NCBI GenBank assembly: GCA_002438075.1
Contig: DJSQ01000244.1
Location: forward strand, 1-5,481
Origin: Clostridiales bacterium UBA6330
GTDB lineage: Bacteria > Bacillota > Clostridia > Oscillospirales > CAG-272
Direction: 5' to 3'
Length of the DNA: 5,481 nucleotides
In this document: positions 1 through 5,405 of the stretch, piece after piece
How the letters are laid out: each line of letters starts with the position of its first letter
How positions within the stretch are numbered: position 1 is the first letter of the stretch
The notes under the pieces: generated by a model
Told to the model about the DNA's origin: nothing
Seen by the model: only the letters and a program-made list of their open reading frames with translations
The model's database searches: none
Program-made: the position numbers and the translations under genes

Positions 1-33
1 CTTAGGGGACTTCTCCTTAAGAAGTCCCCTAAG
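1..33 (-). terminator. Perfect 14-bp hairpin downstream of the leftward hydrolase gene
   Basis: Arms 1-14 and 20-33 are perfectly complementary around a 5-nt loop (15-19). It lies 28 nt past the stop codon of the leftward gene, so it may help end that transcript. No T-run can be checked because the window ends at the stem base. It could equally be part of a dispersed intergenic repeat or serve a gene beyond the left edge. Confidence 0.55.
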
Positions 34-38
34 TGGGG

Positions 39-57
39 CTTGGGGCAAAGCCCCAAG
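39..57 (-). repeat. Short GC-rich hairpin immediately after the hydrolase stop codon
   Basis: Arms 39-46 (CTTGGGGC) and 50-57 (GCCCCAAG) pair perfectly around a 3-nt loop. Read leftward it starts only 3 nt after the TAA stop. It is followed by a second copy of the 3' arm core (CCCC, 38-35), so the arm is tandemly repeated. No T-run follows, which argues against a classical intrinsic terminator on its own. A similar arrangement appears after tpiA at the other end of the window. Confidence 0.6.
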
Positions 58-60
58 GTC

Positions 61-1368
61 TTATTTTTCCCGTACCAGCAAACAGGTGTGAACGGGCAGC
101 GTGAATACAGGCTTGTCCGTCTCGCAAAGGAGAACGCCATCGTGCGCGTTGTCGAGTAGGTAAACCTCGTAAACCGACTGTTTCCCGAAATCGAGCGTTA
201 CCGAACGCTCCGATGCCGCGTCGTCATCGTCATAGTGCGTCAGAAGCGTTAGCGTCTTGCCGTTTTCATCTATGCCGCAAAGCGAATAGATGTGCTCCGC
301 CGTGTTTGTGGTCCGAATTTCGCGCCTGCCGTAAAGCATCCCGTACCAAAGGAACGGATAGTAGCCCTTCAGCGGCTCCAGCGTGTAGGGCGCAAAAATA
401 CCGTTCAATGCACACGGACGCGCATCGTAGTACATCAGCATGTCAATCGATGACTTCTGCGCCTCGCACATACAGGCGAGCGTGAAGGAAGCACCCTTCA
501 AACGCAGAACCTGATGAATGGAGTAAACGTATTCCGAGTCCCAGTTGCGTATGTAGTTCCATTCGTTCAGAATGCTCTGCGTTGACGTGAACCCGTGGCG
601 GTCGAGCATCTCGCGGAAGCGCGCCGCACGGTCCATGATTTTCTCGGGCGTCGTGCCGTAAACGTGCCATGAAAAGAAGTCAAGCGGCAGATGCTTCTCC
701 TCCGCAAGCGCCAGAAAATCCTCTGCCCATTCCCGATTGTGCGCCAAAGCGGGACCGCCAATCATCAGGTTCGGGAAGCAGGACTTCAGATGCTTCGCGG
801 TGATTTCGTAAAGCTCGAAGAACTGCGCCTTCGTCCCGCCCCATGTCCGCTTGTTTGTAGAATCGTCGAGGTCAAGGTCGGGTTCGTTCCAGATTTCCCA
901 GTAGCGGATGTTGTGATGGTAGCCGTCCGCCCAGCCCTCGTTGTAGTGGCGGATGATGTGCTCGCAAATCTGCGCCCACTTGTGAAAATCCTTTGGCGGC
1001 AGGGTGTTGTGCTTGCGGATTTCGTGCTCGATTCGCTGTCCGAGACGGTAGAAGGTCTCGGTCCCCGCCTCCAACGTCACCGCAATGTATTCGTCGGTGC
1101 AGGCGAAATCGTAGGACGCGGGAGCGTTGACATCCGCGTCGAAATTCGGGAAAATCGCGGCGATGTCAACCGTGAACGAACCGCCGTACCGAGCATCAAA
1201 CGATGCGTCATGGTTTCGTGCGAACGGAATCTTCGCGGCGCGATAGGTTTCCAGATTGTCGATGTATTGGTCGCTCGCGTGGCGCTTGTGGATGGGTCCG
1301 TTGTTGACCGCATTCAAAGGCTTGAAGTCCCCGAGCGGGTGGGAGAGGTCAAAATGCAGGGTATCCAT
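61..1368 (-). CDS. Cytoplasmic clan GH-A glycoside hydrolase, GH39-like (beta-xylosidase-type)
   Basis: This 435-residue protein has the two marks of a retaining clan GH-A (beta/alpha)8 hydrolase. W157-E-I-W-N-E-P-D164 carries the presumed acid/base E162, and I266-L-N-E-W-N271 carries the presumed nucleophile E269 about 107 residues later. S233-W-H-V-Y-G238 fits a barrel strand lining the active site. The stretch near 313-346 (YYDARPCALNG, then EPLKGYYPF) reads like GH39-type proteins. Residues from about 350 to 435 look like the C-terminal beta domain usual in this family. There is no signal peptide, so it should act in the cytoplasm on an imported glycoside or oligosaccharide; the substrate is unknown. 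The ATG at 1368 was chosen because GGAGG lies 5 nt upstream and a strong promoter lies just beyond it; the frame stays open to 1704, but that extension would cover the promoter. The gene stands alone, divergent from the lipoprotein gene. GH39 is my best family guess; another GH-A family such as GH5 or GH30 is possible. Confidence 0.8.
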   Translation of the reverse strand: MDTLHFDLSHPLGDFKPLNAVNNGPIHKRHASDQYIDNLETYRAAKIPFARNHDASFDARYGGSFTVDIAAIFPNFDADVNAPASYDFACTDEYIAVTLEAGTETFYRLGQRIEHEIRKHNTLPPKDFHKWAQICEHIIRHYNEGWADGYHHNIRYWEIWNEPDLDLDDSTNKRTWGGTKAQFFELYEITAKHLKSCFPNLMIGGPALAHNREWAEDFLALAEEKHLPLDFFSWHVYGTTPEKIMDRAARFREMLDRHGFTSTQSILNEWNYIRNWDSEYVYSIHQVLRLKGASFTLACMCEAQKSSIDMLMYYDARPCALNGIFAPYTLEPLKGYYPFLWYGMLYGRREIRTTNTAEHIYSLCGIDENGKTLTLLTHYDDDDAASERSVTLDFGKQSVYEVYLLDNAHDGVLLCETDKPVFTLPVHTCLLVREK

Positions 1369-1402
1369 GGTATCCTCCGTTTTGGAATTTTTCGGTAGGC
1401 AT

Positions 1403-1431
1403 ATTATACCATATCGGAGAGCGAAAAGCAA
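1403..1431 (-). promoter_or_regulatory. Sigma-A promoter of the hydrolase gene
   Basis: On the minus strand the -35 is TTGCTT (complement of 1426-1431), the spacer is 17 bp, and the -10 is a perfect TATAAT (complement of 1403-1408) preceded by TGG, an extended -10. The predicted start is near 1396, leaving a leader of about 28 nt before the ATG at 1368. Confidence 0.85.
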
Positions 1432-1434
1432 TCC

Positions 1435-1470
1435 CTTTTTCGGAAAAAGAGATGGATGTTTCGGAAAAAG
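1435..1470. promoter_or_regulatory. Operator-like palindrome and direct repeat upstream of the hydrolase promoter
   Basis: Positions 1435-1449 form a perfect palindrome, CTTTTTC-G-GAAAAAG. Its right-hand part, TTTCGGAAAAAG (1438-1449), recurs exactly at 1459-1470. The copies are 21 bp apart, about two helical turns, and the first abuts the -35 by 3 bp. Relative to the predicted start they centre near -48 and -69. That geometry fits an activator binding the same DNA face. Homopolymer runs make chance similarity more likely than in mixed sequence, and no regulator gene is present here. Confidence 0.4.
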
Positions 1471-1503
1471 CCATTTCTGTGGAAAGAGGGGAGAGGAGCA
1501 AAG

Positions 1504-1535
1504 GACGGACCGCCAAGCAGGGTCCGTCTTTTTTT
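1504..1535 (+). terminator. Orphan rightward intrinsic terminator
   Basis: Arms 1504-1511 (GACGGACC) and 1521-1528 (GGTCCGTC) pair perfectly around a 9-nt loop, followed directly by seven Ts (1529-1535). The T-run sets the direction as rightward. No rightward gene lies upstream in the window: the nearest neighbour is the start of the leftward hydrolase gene. It may end a small RNA begun near 1400-1450, block antisense transcription, or be left from a lost gene. Confidence 0.75.
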
Positions 1536-1668
1536 GTGATTCAGCCGTCACGGTCCCGCCGCACACGGGAGACGAGCGAGAAAAGGGATTTTTATGGAAA
1601 TAACAGGAAGAATCTTGCGAAACAGGGGCATTATAGACCGAAAAAACGCAATTATCGGGCAATGGGAG

Positions 1669-1688
1669 GATATTTTGGGGGAAATATC
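1669..1688. promoter_or_regulatory. Inverted repeat just upstream of the first lipoprotein promoter
   Basis: GATATTT (1669-1675) and AAATATC (1682-1688) are perfect inverted arms around a 6-bp centre, ending 9 bp before the -35. This position suits a regulator site centred near -54. It could be chance in an AT-rich stretch. Confidence 0.3.
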
Positions 1689-1697
1689 GCCCAACGC

Positions 1698-1726
1698 TTG
1701 ACAATCGCGGTGCGGCGGTGTATAAT
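1698..1726 (+). promoter_or_regulatory. Consensus sigma-A promoter of the first lipoprotein gene
   Basis: TTGACA (1698-1703), a 17-bp spacer, and TATAAT (1721-1726) match the consensus perfectly in both hexamers. The predicted start is near 1733, giving a leader of about 28 nt before the ATG at 1761. Confidence 0.92.
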
Positions 1727-1760
1727 ATTCCTGCCCTGTAAAAATTTTTCGGAGGCTCCC

Positions 1761-2294
1761 ATGAAATACCGTTTGCTTGCTTTGCTTTCCGTTTGCGTAT
1801 GGCTTCTCCCGCTTGCAGCCTGCGTGCGCCGCGACCGTTTGCCCGACTGCTCTGCCGTCTCCGCAGGGAGTGGACACAGCATTGGGACCGATTCGGGCGG
1901 CGCGCCCATTCTCCTTCGCTCGGGCGGCTCGGCGCGGTCCGAGGAAAGCCGCTATCTGGTGCTCCTGCTGGATTGGGAGCTGACCTCGGTCGATTACAAA
2001 ACGGCGAAGGTGACGGTCACCGTCTCGCTCTCGCACTACAGCCTACAGGTCAGCGCGCGGAACGGCGGTTCCGTGTCGCTCGGCAACGAAAGACAGAGCT
2101 TTTCAACCCCCGCGCTCTATGCGGGCGGCTCCGAGCAGACGGTCACGCGGCTTGCGGTCTGCGAATTTTCCGTGCCGCTGGCTTCGGTCTCGGACGCGCC
2201 GCTTCCCGTTTCCGCCACATGGGATTTCGGCGGCGTTTACCACGGACAATCCCTGCCCGCCCTCCGTGCGGCGGGAACGGTGACGGTCGAATGA
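1761..2294 (+). CDS. Small predicted lipoprotein with a beta-rich domain, unknown function
   Basis: This is a 177-residue protein that I do not recognise. Residues 1-20 form a lipoprotein signal: basic M-K-Y-R, a hydrophobic core, and lipobox L18-A-A-C21, so C21 should be lipidated and the protein anchored outside the membrane. A Ser/Gly-rich linker (about 31-62) follows. From about 64 to 177 the sequence alternates in the manner of beta strands (for example YLVLLLDWEL at 65-74 and KVTVTVSLSHYSLQVSA at 83-99), suggesting one immunoglobulin-like or other beta-sandwich domain, which is an inference. Only C30 and C134 remain after the lipobox; a disulfide is possible but unproven. The start is set by GGAGG at 1751-1755, 5 nt before ATG, and a perfect promoter upstream; the frame is open back to 1452, but that would run through the terminator and promoter. 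It appears monocistronic, although no clear terminator follows. Confidence 0.85.
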   Translation: MKYRLLALLSVCVWLLPLAACVRRDRLPDCSAVSAGSGHSIGTDSGGAPILLRSGGSARSEESRYLVLLLDWELTSVDYKTAKVTVTVSLSHYSLQVSARNGGSVSLGNERQSFSTPALYAGGSEQTVTRLAVCEFSVPLASVSDAPLPVSATWDFGGVYHGQSLPALRAAGTVTVE

Positions 2295-2311
2295 GCGGAG
2301 TAGGGGACTGC

Positions 2312-2342
2312 TTGACGGACCACTGCGTCCTTCTGTTATAAA
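2312..2342 (+). promoter_or_regulatory. Possible weak second promoter between the lipoprotein genes
   Basis: TTGACG (2312-2317) and TATAAA (2337-2342) resemble sigma-A hexamers but are 19 bp apart, 2 bp over the optimum. It lies upstream of the better promoter at 2368-2396 and could add low-level transcription to the second lipoprotein gene. Confidence 0.25.
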
Positions 2343-2367
2343 TATTGTACGGTCTTTGAAAAAACGC

Positions 2368-2396
2368 TTGACTTTCCCTTTCCGATATGCTACAAT
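2368..2396 (+). promoter_or_regulatory. Sigma-A promoter of the second lipoprotein gene
   Basis: TTGACT (2368-2373), a 17-bp spacer ending in TGC (extended -10), and TACAAT (2391-2396) each differ from consensus at one base. The predicted start is near 2403, about 37 nt before the ATG at 2440. Confidence 0.85.
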
Positions 2397-2439
2397 AAAA
2401 GCAGAGAAAATTCCAAAAAATGAAACGGAGGGCAGGAGC

Positions 2440-3135
2440 ATGAAAAAACGGGTCGTATGGTTTGCGGCGGGGGCGTTGTTGCTTTCGGCTACCCTGTGCG
2501 GTTGTCGGAGCATTCCGCAGGACCGCGCAGGTGCGGGGGAGACAACGGTTGACGCGGGGGCAGGACGGGAGCCCTCTGCGGAGCCTGTGACCGAAGCGGT
2601 CGGGGCGCTGGTCAGCCGCATTTTGCGGGATGCGTCCCCCGCCGCCGAGGTGTCAACGGAGGTGCTTGCCCCGGGCGAGCGGACCCCTGTTGCACAGCTG
2701 AAGCAAGCGCCGCAGGAATTGGTTGGGGCACAGCTGGAGCTGGAGATATCCGACCTCGCGGGCGGCACGGTGGTTTACCGTTTCACGGCGGAAAGCCGCC
2801 GACTGGTGGCGCTTTGCCAAGCGGGAGACGGGGAGGCGCGCGGGTATGTGATGCTGGTTCTGCAAACCGAGGACAGCATGGAAGCCTTCCTTTCCCGCGA
2901 CCGCGCGTGGACTGGCAAGGTGGAAGCGGTGAAAATCATTGATGGGAACGATATGGCGCTGTCGGGAAATGCGGTTGCGGGGCTCGGGCAGGACGGAGCG
3001 GTCCGCGCGGGGGCAACCTCGGCGGTTTGCTACGGCATTCTCGGCGATACGCGCTTTGCGGGACCGTGGAACGCGAGCGCGGACGATGCGGCGGCATTCC
3101 TGCGCACCTTGGAGCGCTTTGAAATCAAGCCGTAA
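2440..3135 (+). CDS. Predicted lipoprotein, unknown function
   Basis: This is a 231-residue protein that I do not recognise. Residues 1-21 are a signal peptide (M-K-K-R, then a hydrophobic core) ending in lipobox L19-C-G-C22, so C22 is the probable lipidated cysteine; C20 also lies in the box. Residues 23-90 are a low-complexity Ala/Glu/Gly/Pro-rich tether with no clear fold. From about 93 to 231 a mixed alpha/beta domain is likely: strands near 98-116 and 135-142, a helix near 144-152, a strand near 161-168, and a final helix near 214-226. C126 and C197 are its only cysteines. GGAGGG at 2427-2432, 7 nt before ATG, fixes the start; an in-frame TTG at 2356 lies before the promoter and is excluded. 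The gene has its own promoter and terminator, so it is a single-gene unit. It shares no obvious similarity with the preceding lipoprotein beyond the signal peptide. Confidence 0.87.
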   Translation: MKKRVVWFAAGALLLSATLCGCRSIPQDRAGAGETTVDAGAGREPSAEPVTEAVGALVSRILRDASPAAEVSTEVLAPGERTPVAQLKQAPQELVGAQLELEISDLAGGTVVYRFTAESRRLVALCQAGDGEARGYVMLVLQTEDSMEAFLSRDRAWTGKVEAVKIIDGNDMALSGNAVAGLGQDGAVRAGATSAVCYGILGDTRFAGPWNASADDAAAFLRTLERFEIKP

Positions 3136-3142
3136 CAAACGG

Positions 3143-3180
3143 GCGGGGACTGCGTTTTTGCGCATTCCCCGCTGTTTTTT
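3143..3180 (+). terminator. Intrinsic terminator after the second lipoprotein gene
   Basis: Arms 3143-3149 (GCGGGGA) and 3166-3172 (TCCCCGC) pair perfectly. After one C/T mismatch, four further inner pairs (3151-3154 with 3161-3164) close a 6-nt loop. Six Ts follow at 3175-3180. It begins 8 nt after the stop and separates this gene from the glycolytic operon. Confidence 0.88.
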
Positions 3181-3212
3181 CGTTTCGTGCGATATTTTTT
3201 TCACAAAAGCTC

Positions 3213-3241
3213 TTGATTAAATCGGAAAAGTATGGTATATT
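3213..3241 (+). promoter_or_regulatory. Extended -10 sigma-A promoter of the pgk-tpiA operon
   Basis: TTGATT (3213-3218), a 17-bp spacer ending in TGG (extended -10 motif), and TATATT (3236-3241). The predicted start is near 3248, giving a leader of about 33 nt. The upstream stretch at 3191-3210 is AT-rich and could act as an UP-like element. AAGGA at 3268-3272 is the ribosome binding site, 8 nt before the pgk ATG. Confidence 0.85.
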
Positions 3242-3259
3242 ATTAGTCGGTAAACTAAT
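3242..3259. promoter_or_regulatory. Inverted repeat at the predicted pgk transcription start
   Basis: ATTAGT (3242-3247) and ACTAAT (3254-3259) are perfect inverted arms around a 6-bp centre. The repeat starts right after the -10 and spans the likely start site, where a bound repressor would block initiation. It does not resemble any glycolytic-operon operator I could name with confidence, so the role is inferred from position only. Confidence 0.4.
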
Positions 3260-3280
3260 TTTTCTGAAAGGAAGAAAATT

Positions 3281-4594
3281 ATGACTTACAACAAGAAATC
3301 AATTGAGGATGTGGAGATCAAGGCGGGGCAGAAGGTTTTCGTCCGCTGTGACTTTAACGTCCCGATGAAGGACGGCGTTATCACCTCCGACAAGCGCATT
3401 GTGGGCGCACTCCCCACCATCAAATACCTGATGGGCAAGGGCGCAAAGGTCATCCTTGCTTCCCATATGGGCAAGCCGCACAGCATCTTTACCCCGAACT
3501 TCAAGCTTGACAAGAAGGAGCAGGCAAAGGTTGCGGCGCTCCCCGAGGGTGAGCGCGCGGCGGCAGAAGCCGAGCTGAAGGAAAAGGCGCTGAAGAACGA
3601 CCCCAAGAAGTTCTCCCTGAAGCCCGTTGCCGACCGCCTGAACCGGGACCTCGGCGGCAAGGTCGCGTTTGCAACCGATATCATCGGTGACGACGCGAAG
3701 GCGAAGATTGCGGCGATGGAGAACGGCACCTGCGTTCTGCTGGAGAACGTCCGTTTTGACGCGCGCGAGACCAAGAACGACCCCACCTTTGCAAAGGCGC
3801 TTGCCGACCTCGCGGGTGAGGGCGGTCTGTTCGTCAACGACGCCTTCGGAACCGCGCACCGTGCGCACGCCTCCACTGCGGGCATTGCGGATTATCTGCC
3901 CGCTGTCTGCGGCTACCTGATTCAGAAGGAAATCGGCGTGATGGGCAAGGCGCTTGCCGACCCCGCGCGTCCGTTCGTTGCCATCCTCGGCGGCGCAAAG
4001 GTTTCGGACAAGATCGGTGTCATCAACAACCTGATTGAGAAGTGCGACACGCTGATTATCGGCGGCGGTATGGCGTACACCTTCTTTGCGGCAATGGGCA
4101 ACCGCGTTGGAACCTCGCTCTGCGAGACCGATAAGATTGAGCTTGCAAAGGATATGATGGCAAAGGCAAGAGCGAAGGGCGTGAACTTCCTGCTCCCCGT
4201 TGACAACGTCATCGGCAGAGAGTACGACGAGAACACGACCCACATGACGATTTACTCCGATGCGATTCCCGACGGCTGGATGGGACTTGACATCGGCGAA
4301 AAGACCCGCGAGCTGTTCTCCAAGTCGATTATCGGCGCGGGCACGGTGGTCTGGAACGGACCGATGGGCGTTTCCGAATGGAAGAATTTTGCGGCGGGCA
4401 CCGAGGCGATTGCCGAGGCGGTTGCGAACTCGGGCGCGGTCTCGATTATCGGCGGCGGCGACTCTGCGGAGGCGGTTGAGCGTCTCGGCTTTGCGGACAA
4501 GATGACCCACATCTCCACGGGCGGCGGCGCTTCGCTGGAGTTCCTCGAGGGTCTGGAGCTGCCCGGCATTGCCTGCCTGATGGACAAGGACTGA
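3281..4594 (+). CDS. pgk: Phosphoglycerate kinase
   Basis: Cytoplasmic glycolytic enzyme that transfers phosphate between 1,3-bisphosphoglycerate and ADP, making ATP and 3-phosphoglycerate. The family motifs are all in order: RCDFNVP (22-28), SHMGKP (61-66), LLENVRFD (153-160), NDAFGTAHRAHAST (186-199), LGGAKVSDKI (236-245), GGGMAYTF (261-268), WNGPMGV (358-364), GGGDS (391-395) and STGGGASLEFL (412-422). The basic residues expected to hold the acidic substrate are present at R22, R39, H62, R158 and R194, and nucleotide-side lysines at K240 and K244. At 437 residues it is longer than the usual 390-415. The excess is a charged, Ala/Lys/Glu-rich segment at about 67-111, between SHMGKP and SLKPVADRL, where most family members have about 10 residues. 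It is first in a two-gene operon with tpiA, 25 nt downstream. The glyceraldehyde-3-phosphate dehydrogenase gene that often precedes pgk is absent. Confidence 0.98.
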   Translation: MTYNKKSIEDVEIKAGQKVFVRCDFNVPMKDGVITSDKRIVGALPTIKYLMGKGAKVILASHMGKPHSIFTPNFKLDKKEQAKVAALPEGERAAAEAELKEKALKNDPKKFSLKPVADRLNRDLGGKVAFATDIIGDDAKAKIAAMENGTCVLLENVRFDARETKNDPTFAKALADLAGEGGLFVNDAFGTAHRAHASTAGIADYLPAVCGYLIQKEIGVMGKALADPARPFVAILGGAKVSDKIGVINNLIEKCDTLIIGGGMAYTFFAAMGNRVGTSLCETDKIELAKDMMAKARAKGVNFLLPVDNVIGREYDENTTHMTIYSDAIPDGWMGLDIGEKTRELFSKSIIGAGTVVWNGPMGVSEWKNFAAGTEAIAEAVANSGAVSIIGGGDSAEAVERLGFADKMTHISTGGGASLEFLEGLELPGIACLMDKD

Positions 4595-4619
4595 GCGGTC
4601 GGAGAAAAGAGGAGATATC

Positions 4620-5387
4620 ATGAATCCTACCAAGAGAAGAACGGTAATTGCCGGAAACTGGAAGATGAATTTCACGCCGGCGGAAGCGAAGGCTTTCATT
4701 GAAGCGGTCAAGCCGATGGTTGCGGGCAAGGACAACTGCGACATCGTGTTCTGCGCGCCCTATGTGACCATTGCGGCGGCGCAGGAGGCGGCGAAGGGCT
4801 CGAATATTCACATCGGTGCGGAGAACGTACACTTTGCCGAAAAGGGTGCGTACACGGGCGAGGTCAGTGCAAAGATGCTGACGGCTTGCGGTGTGGAGTA
4901 TGTCATCATCGGTCACTCGGAGCGTCGGCAGTACTTTGGTGAGACCGACGAGACGGTGAATCTGCGGACGAAGGCGGCGCTGGCGGCGGGAATGAAGGTC
5001 ATTCTTTGCCTCGGCGAGGTGAAGGACCAGCGTCTGAACGGCATCACCGACGAGGTGGTTGCGATGCAGACGAAGCTGGACCTGAAGGACGTGACGGCAG
5101 AGGAGCTGAAGCGGGTCATCATTGCATACGAGCCTGTCTGGGCAATCGGCACGGGCTTGACGGCGACACCCGAGCAGGCGGACGAGACCTGCGGCGTGAT
5201 TCGCGCGACGTTGGCGAAGCTGTACGGTGCCGAGGTTGCGGAAACCGTGACGATTCAGTACGGCGGCTCGATGAACGAGAAGAACGCGGCGGAGCTGCTC
5301 TCCAAGTCCAACGTAGACGGCGGCTTAATCGGCGGCGCGTCCCTCGTTCCCGAAAAATTCACCGCGATTGTAGAAGCTGCGCAGTGA
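4620..5387 (+). CDS. tpiA: Triosephosphate isomerase
   Basis: Cytoplasmic glycolytic enzyme interconverting dihydroxyacetone phosphate and glyceraldehyde 3-phosphate; normally a (beta/alpha)8 dimer. At 255 residues it has the usual length. Catalytic residues are in place: N13 and K15 in GNWKMN (12-17), H99 in IIGHSERR (96-103), and the base E171 in YEPVWAIGTG (170-179). The flexible lid is at 173-183, with Leu at 180 where many bacteria have Lys (GTGKTAT); other organisms also carry Leu, so this is not a defect. Phosphate-binding loops are seen at YGGSMN (214-219) and GGLIGGASL (234-242). The start is supported by AGAGGAG (4608-4614), 5 nt before ATG. It lies 25 nt after pgk with no promoter or terminator between, so the two should be co-transcribed and supply adjacent steps of lower glycolysis. 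Confidence 0.98.
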   Translation: MNPTKRRTVIAGNWKMNFTPAEAKAFIEAVKPMVAGKDNCDIVFCAPYVTIAAAQEAAKGSNIHIGAENVHFAEKGAYTGEVSAKMLTACGVEYVIIGHSERRQYFGETDETVNLRTKAALAAGMKVILCLGEVKDQRLNGITDEVVAMQTKLDLKDVTAEELKRVIIAYEPVWAIGTGLTATPEQADETCGVIRATLAKLYGAEVAETVTIQYGGSMNEKNAAELLSKSNVDGGLIGGASLVPEKFTAIVEAAQ

Positions 5388-5405
5388 GGTGGGGCAAGGA
5401 AGACC

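Larger units (their letters stand above)
1369..1760. other. Divergent intergenic region between the hydrolase and the first lipoprotein
   Basis: This 392-bp stretch holds, in order, the hydrolase ribosome binding site and leftward promoter, a repeated operator-like element, an orphan rightward terminator (1504-1535), about 130 bp of unassigned sequence, an inverted repeat (1669-1688), and the rightward lipoprotein promoter. It is more AT-rich than its neighbours. Reading frames cross it, but none has a convincing start plus coding-like composition. Confidence 0.7.

Noticed and set aside
691..1398. Rightward open frame of 235 codons across the hydrolase gene
   Set aside because: It is antisense to motif-bearing hydrolase sequence, and its translation is low in protein-like patterning. 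It is a shadow frame.
1369..1704. N-terminal extension of the hydrolase by 112 codons upstream of 1368
   Set aside because: The extension would cover the TATAAT promoter and the GGAGG site serving ATG 1368. Its residues also look non-protein-like and match no known domain.
1452..1760. Upstream extension of the first lipoprotein frame
   Set aside because: It crosses a terminator and a perfect promoter, and would bury the lipoprotein signal peptide in the interior of the protein.
2314..2330. Possible terminator after the first lipoprotein, sharing GACGGACC with the orphan terminator
   Set aside because: Only 4 bp of stem can form, and the following sequence is TTCTGTT, not a clean T-run.
2356..2439. 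TTG start for the second lipoprotein, 28 codons upstream
   Set aside because: The TTG lies before the -35, and the signal peptide begins at 2440 with a good ribosome binding site.
3220..3235. TCGGAAAAG in the pgk promoter spacer as a third copy of the hydrolase operator motif
   Set aside because: The match is only 8-9 bases of A-rich sequence, inside a promoter spacer, with no second half-site.
3299..4744. Long leftward open frame (481 codons) antisense to pgk and the start of tpiA
   Set aside because: It is opposite a perfectly conserved pgk, has Arg/Val/Leu-rich composition typical of a GC-rich shadow frame, and has no recognisable domain or promoter.
5151..5169. Leu in place of Lys in the TpiA lid (GTGLTAT) as a defect
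   Set aside because: Leu occurs at this position in other functional isomerases, and all catalytic residues are intact.
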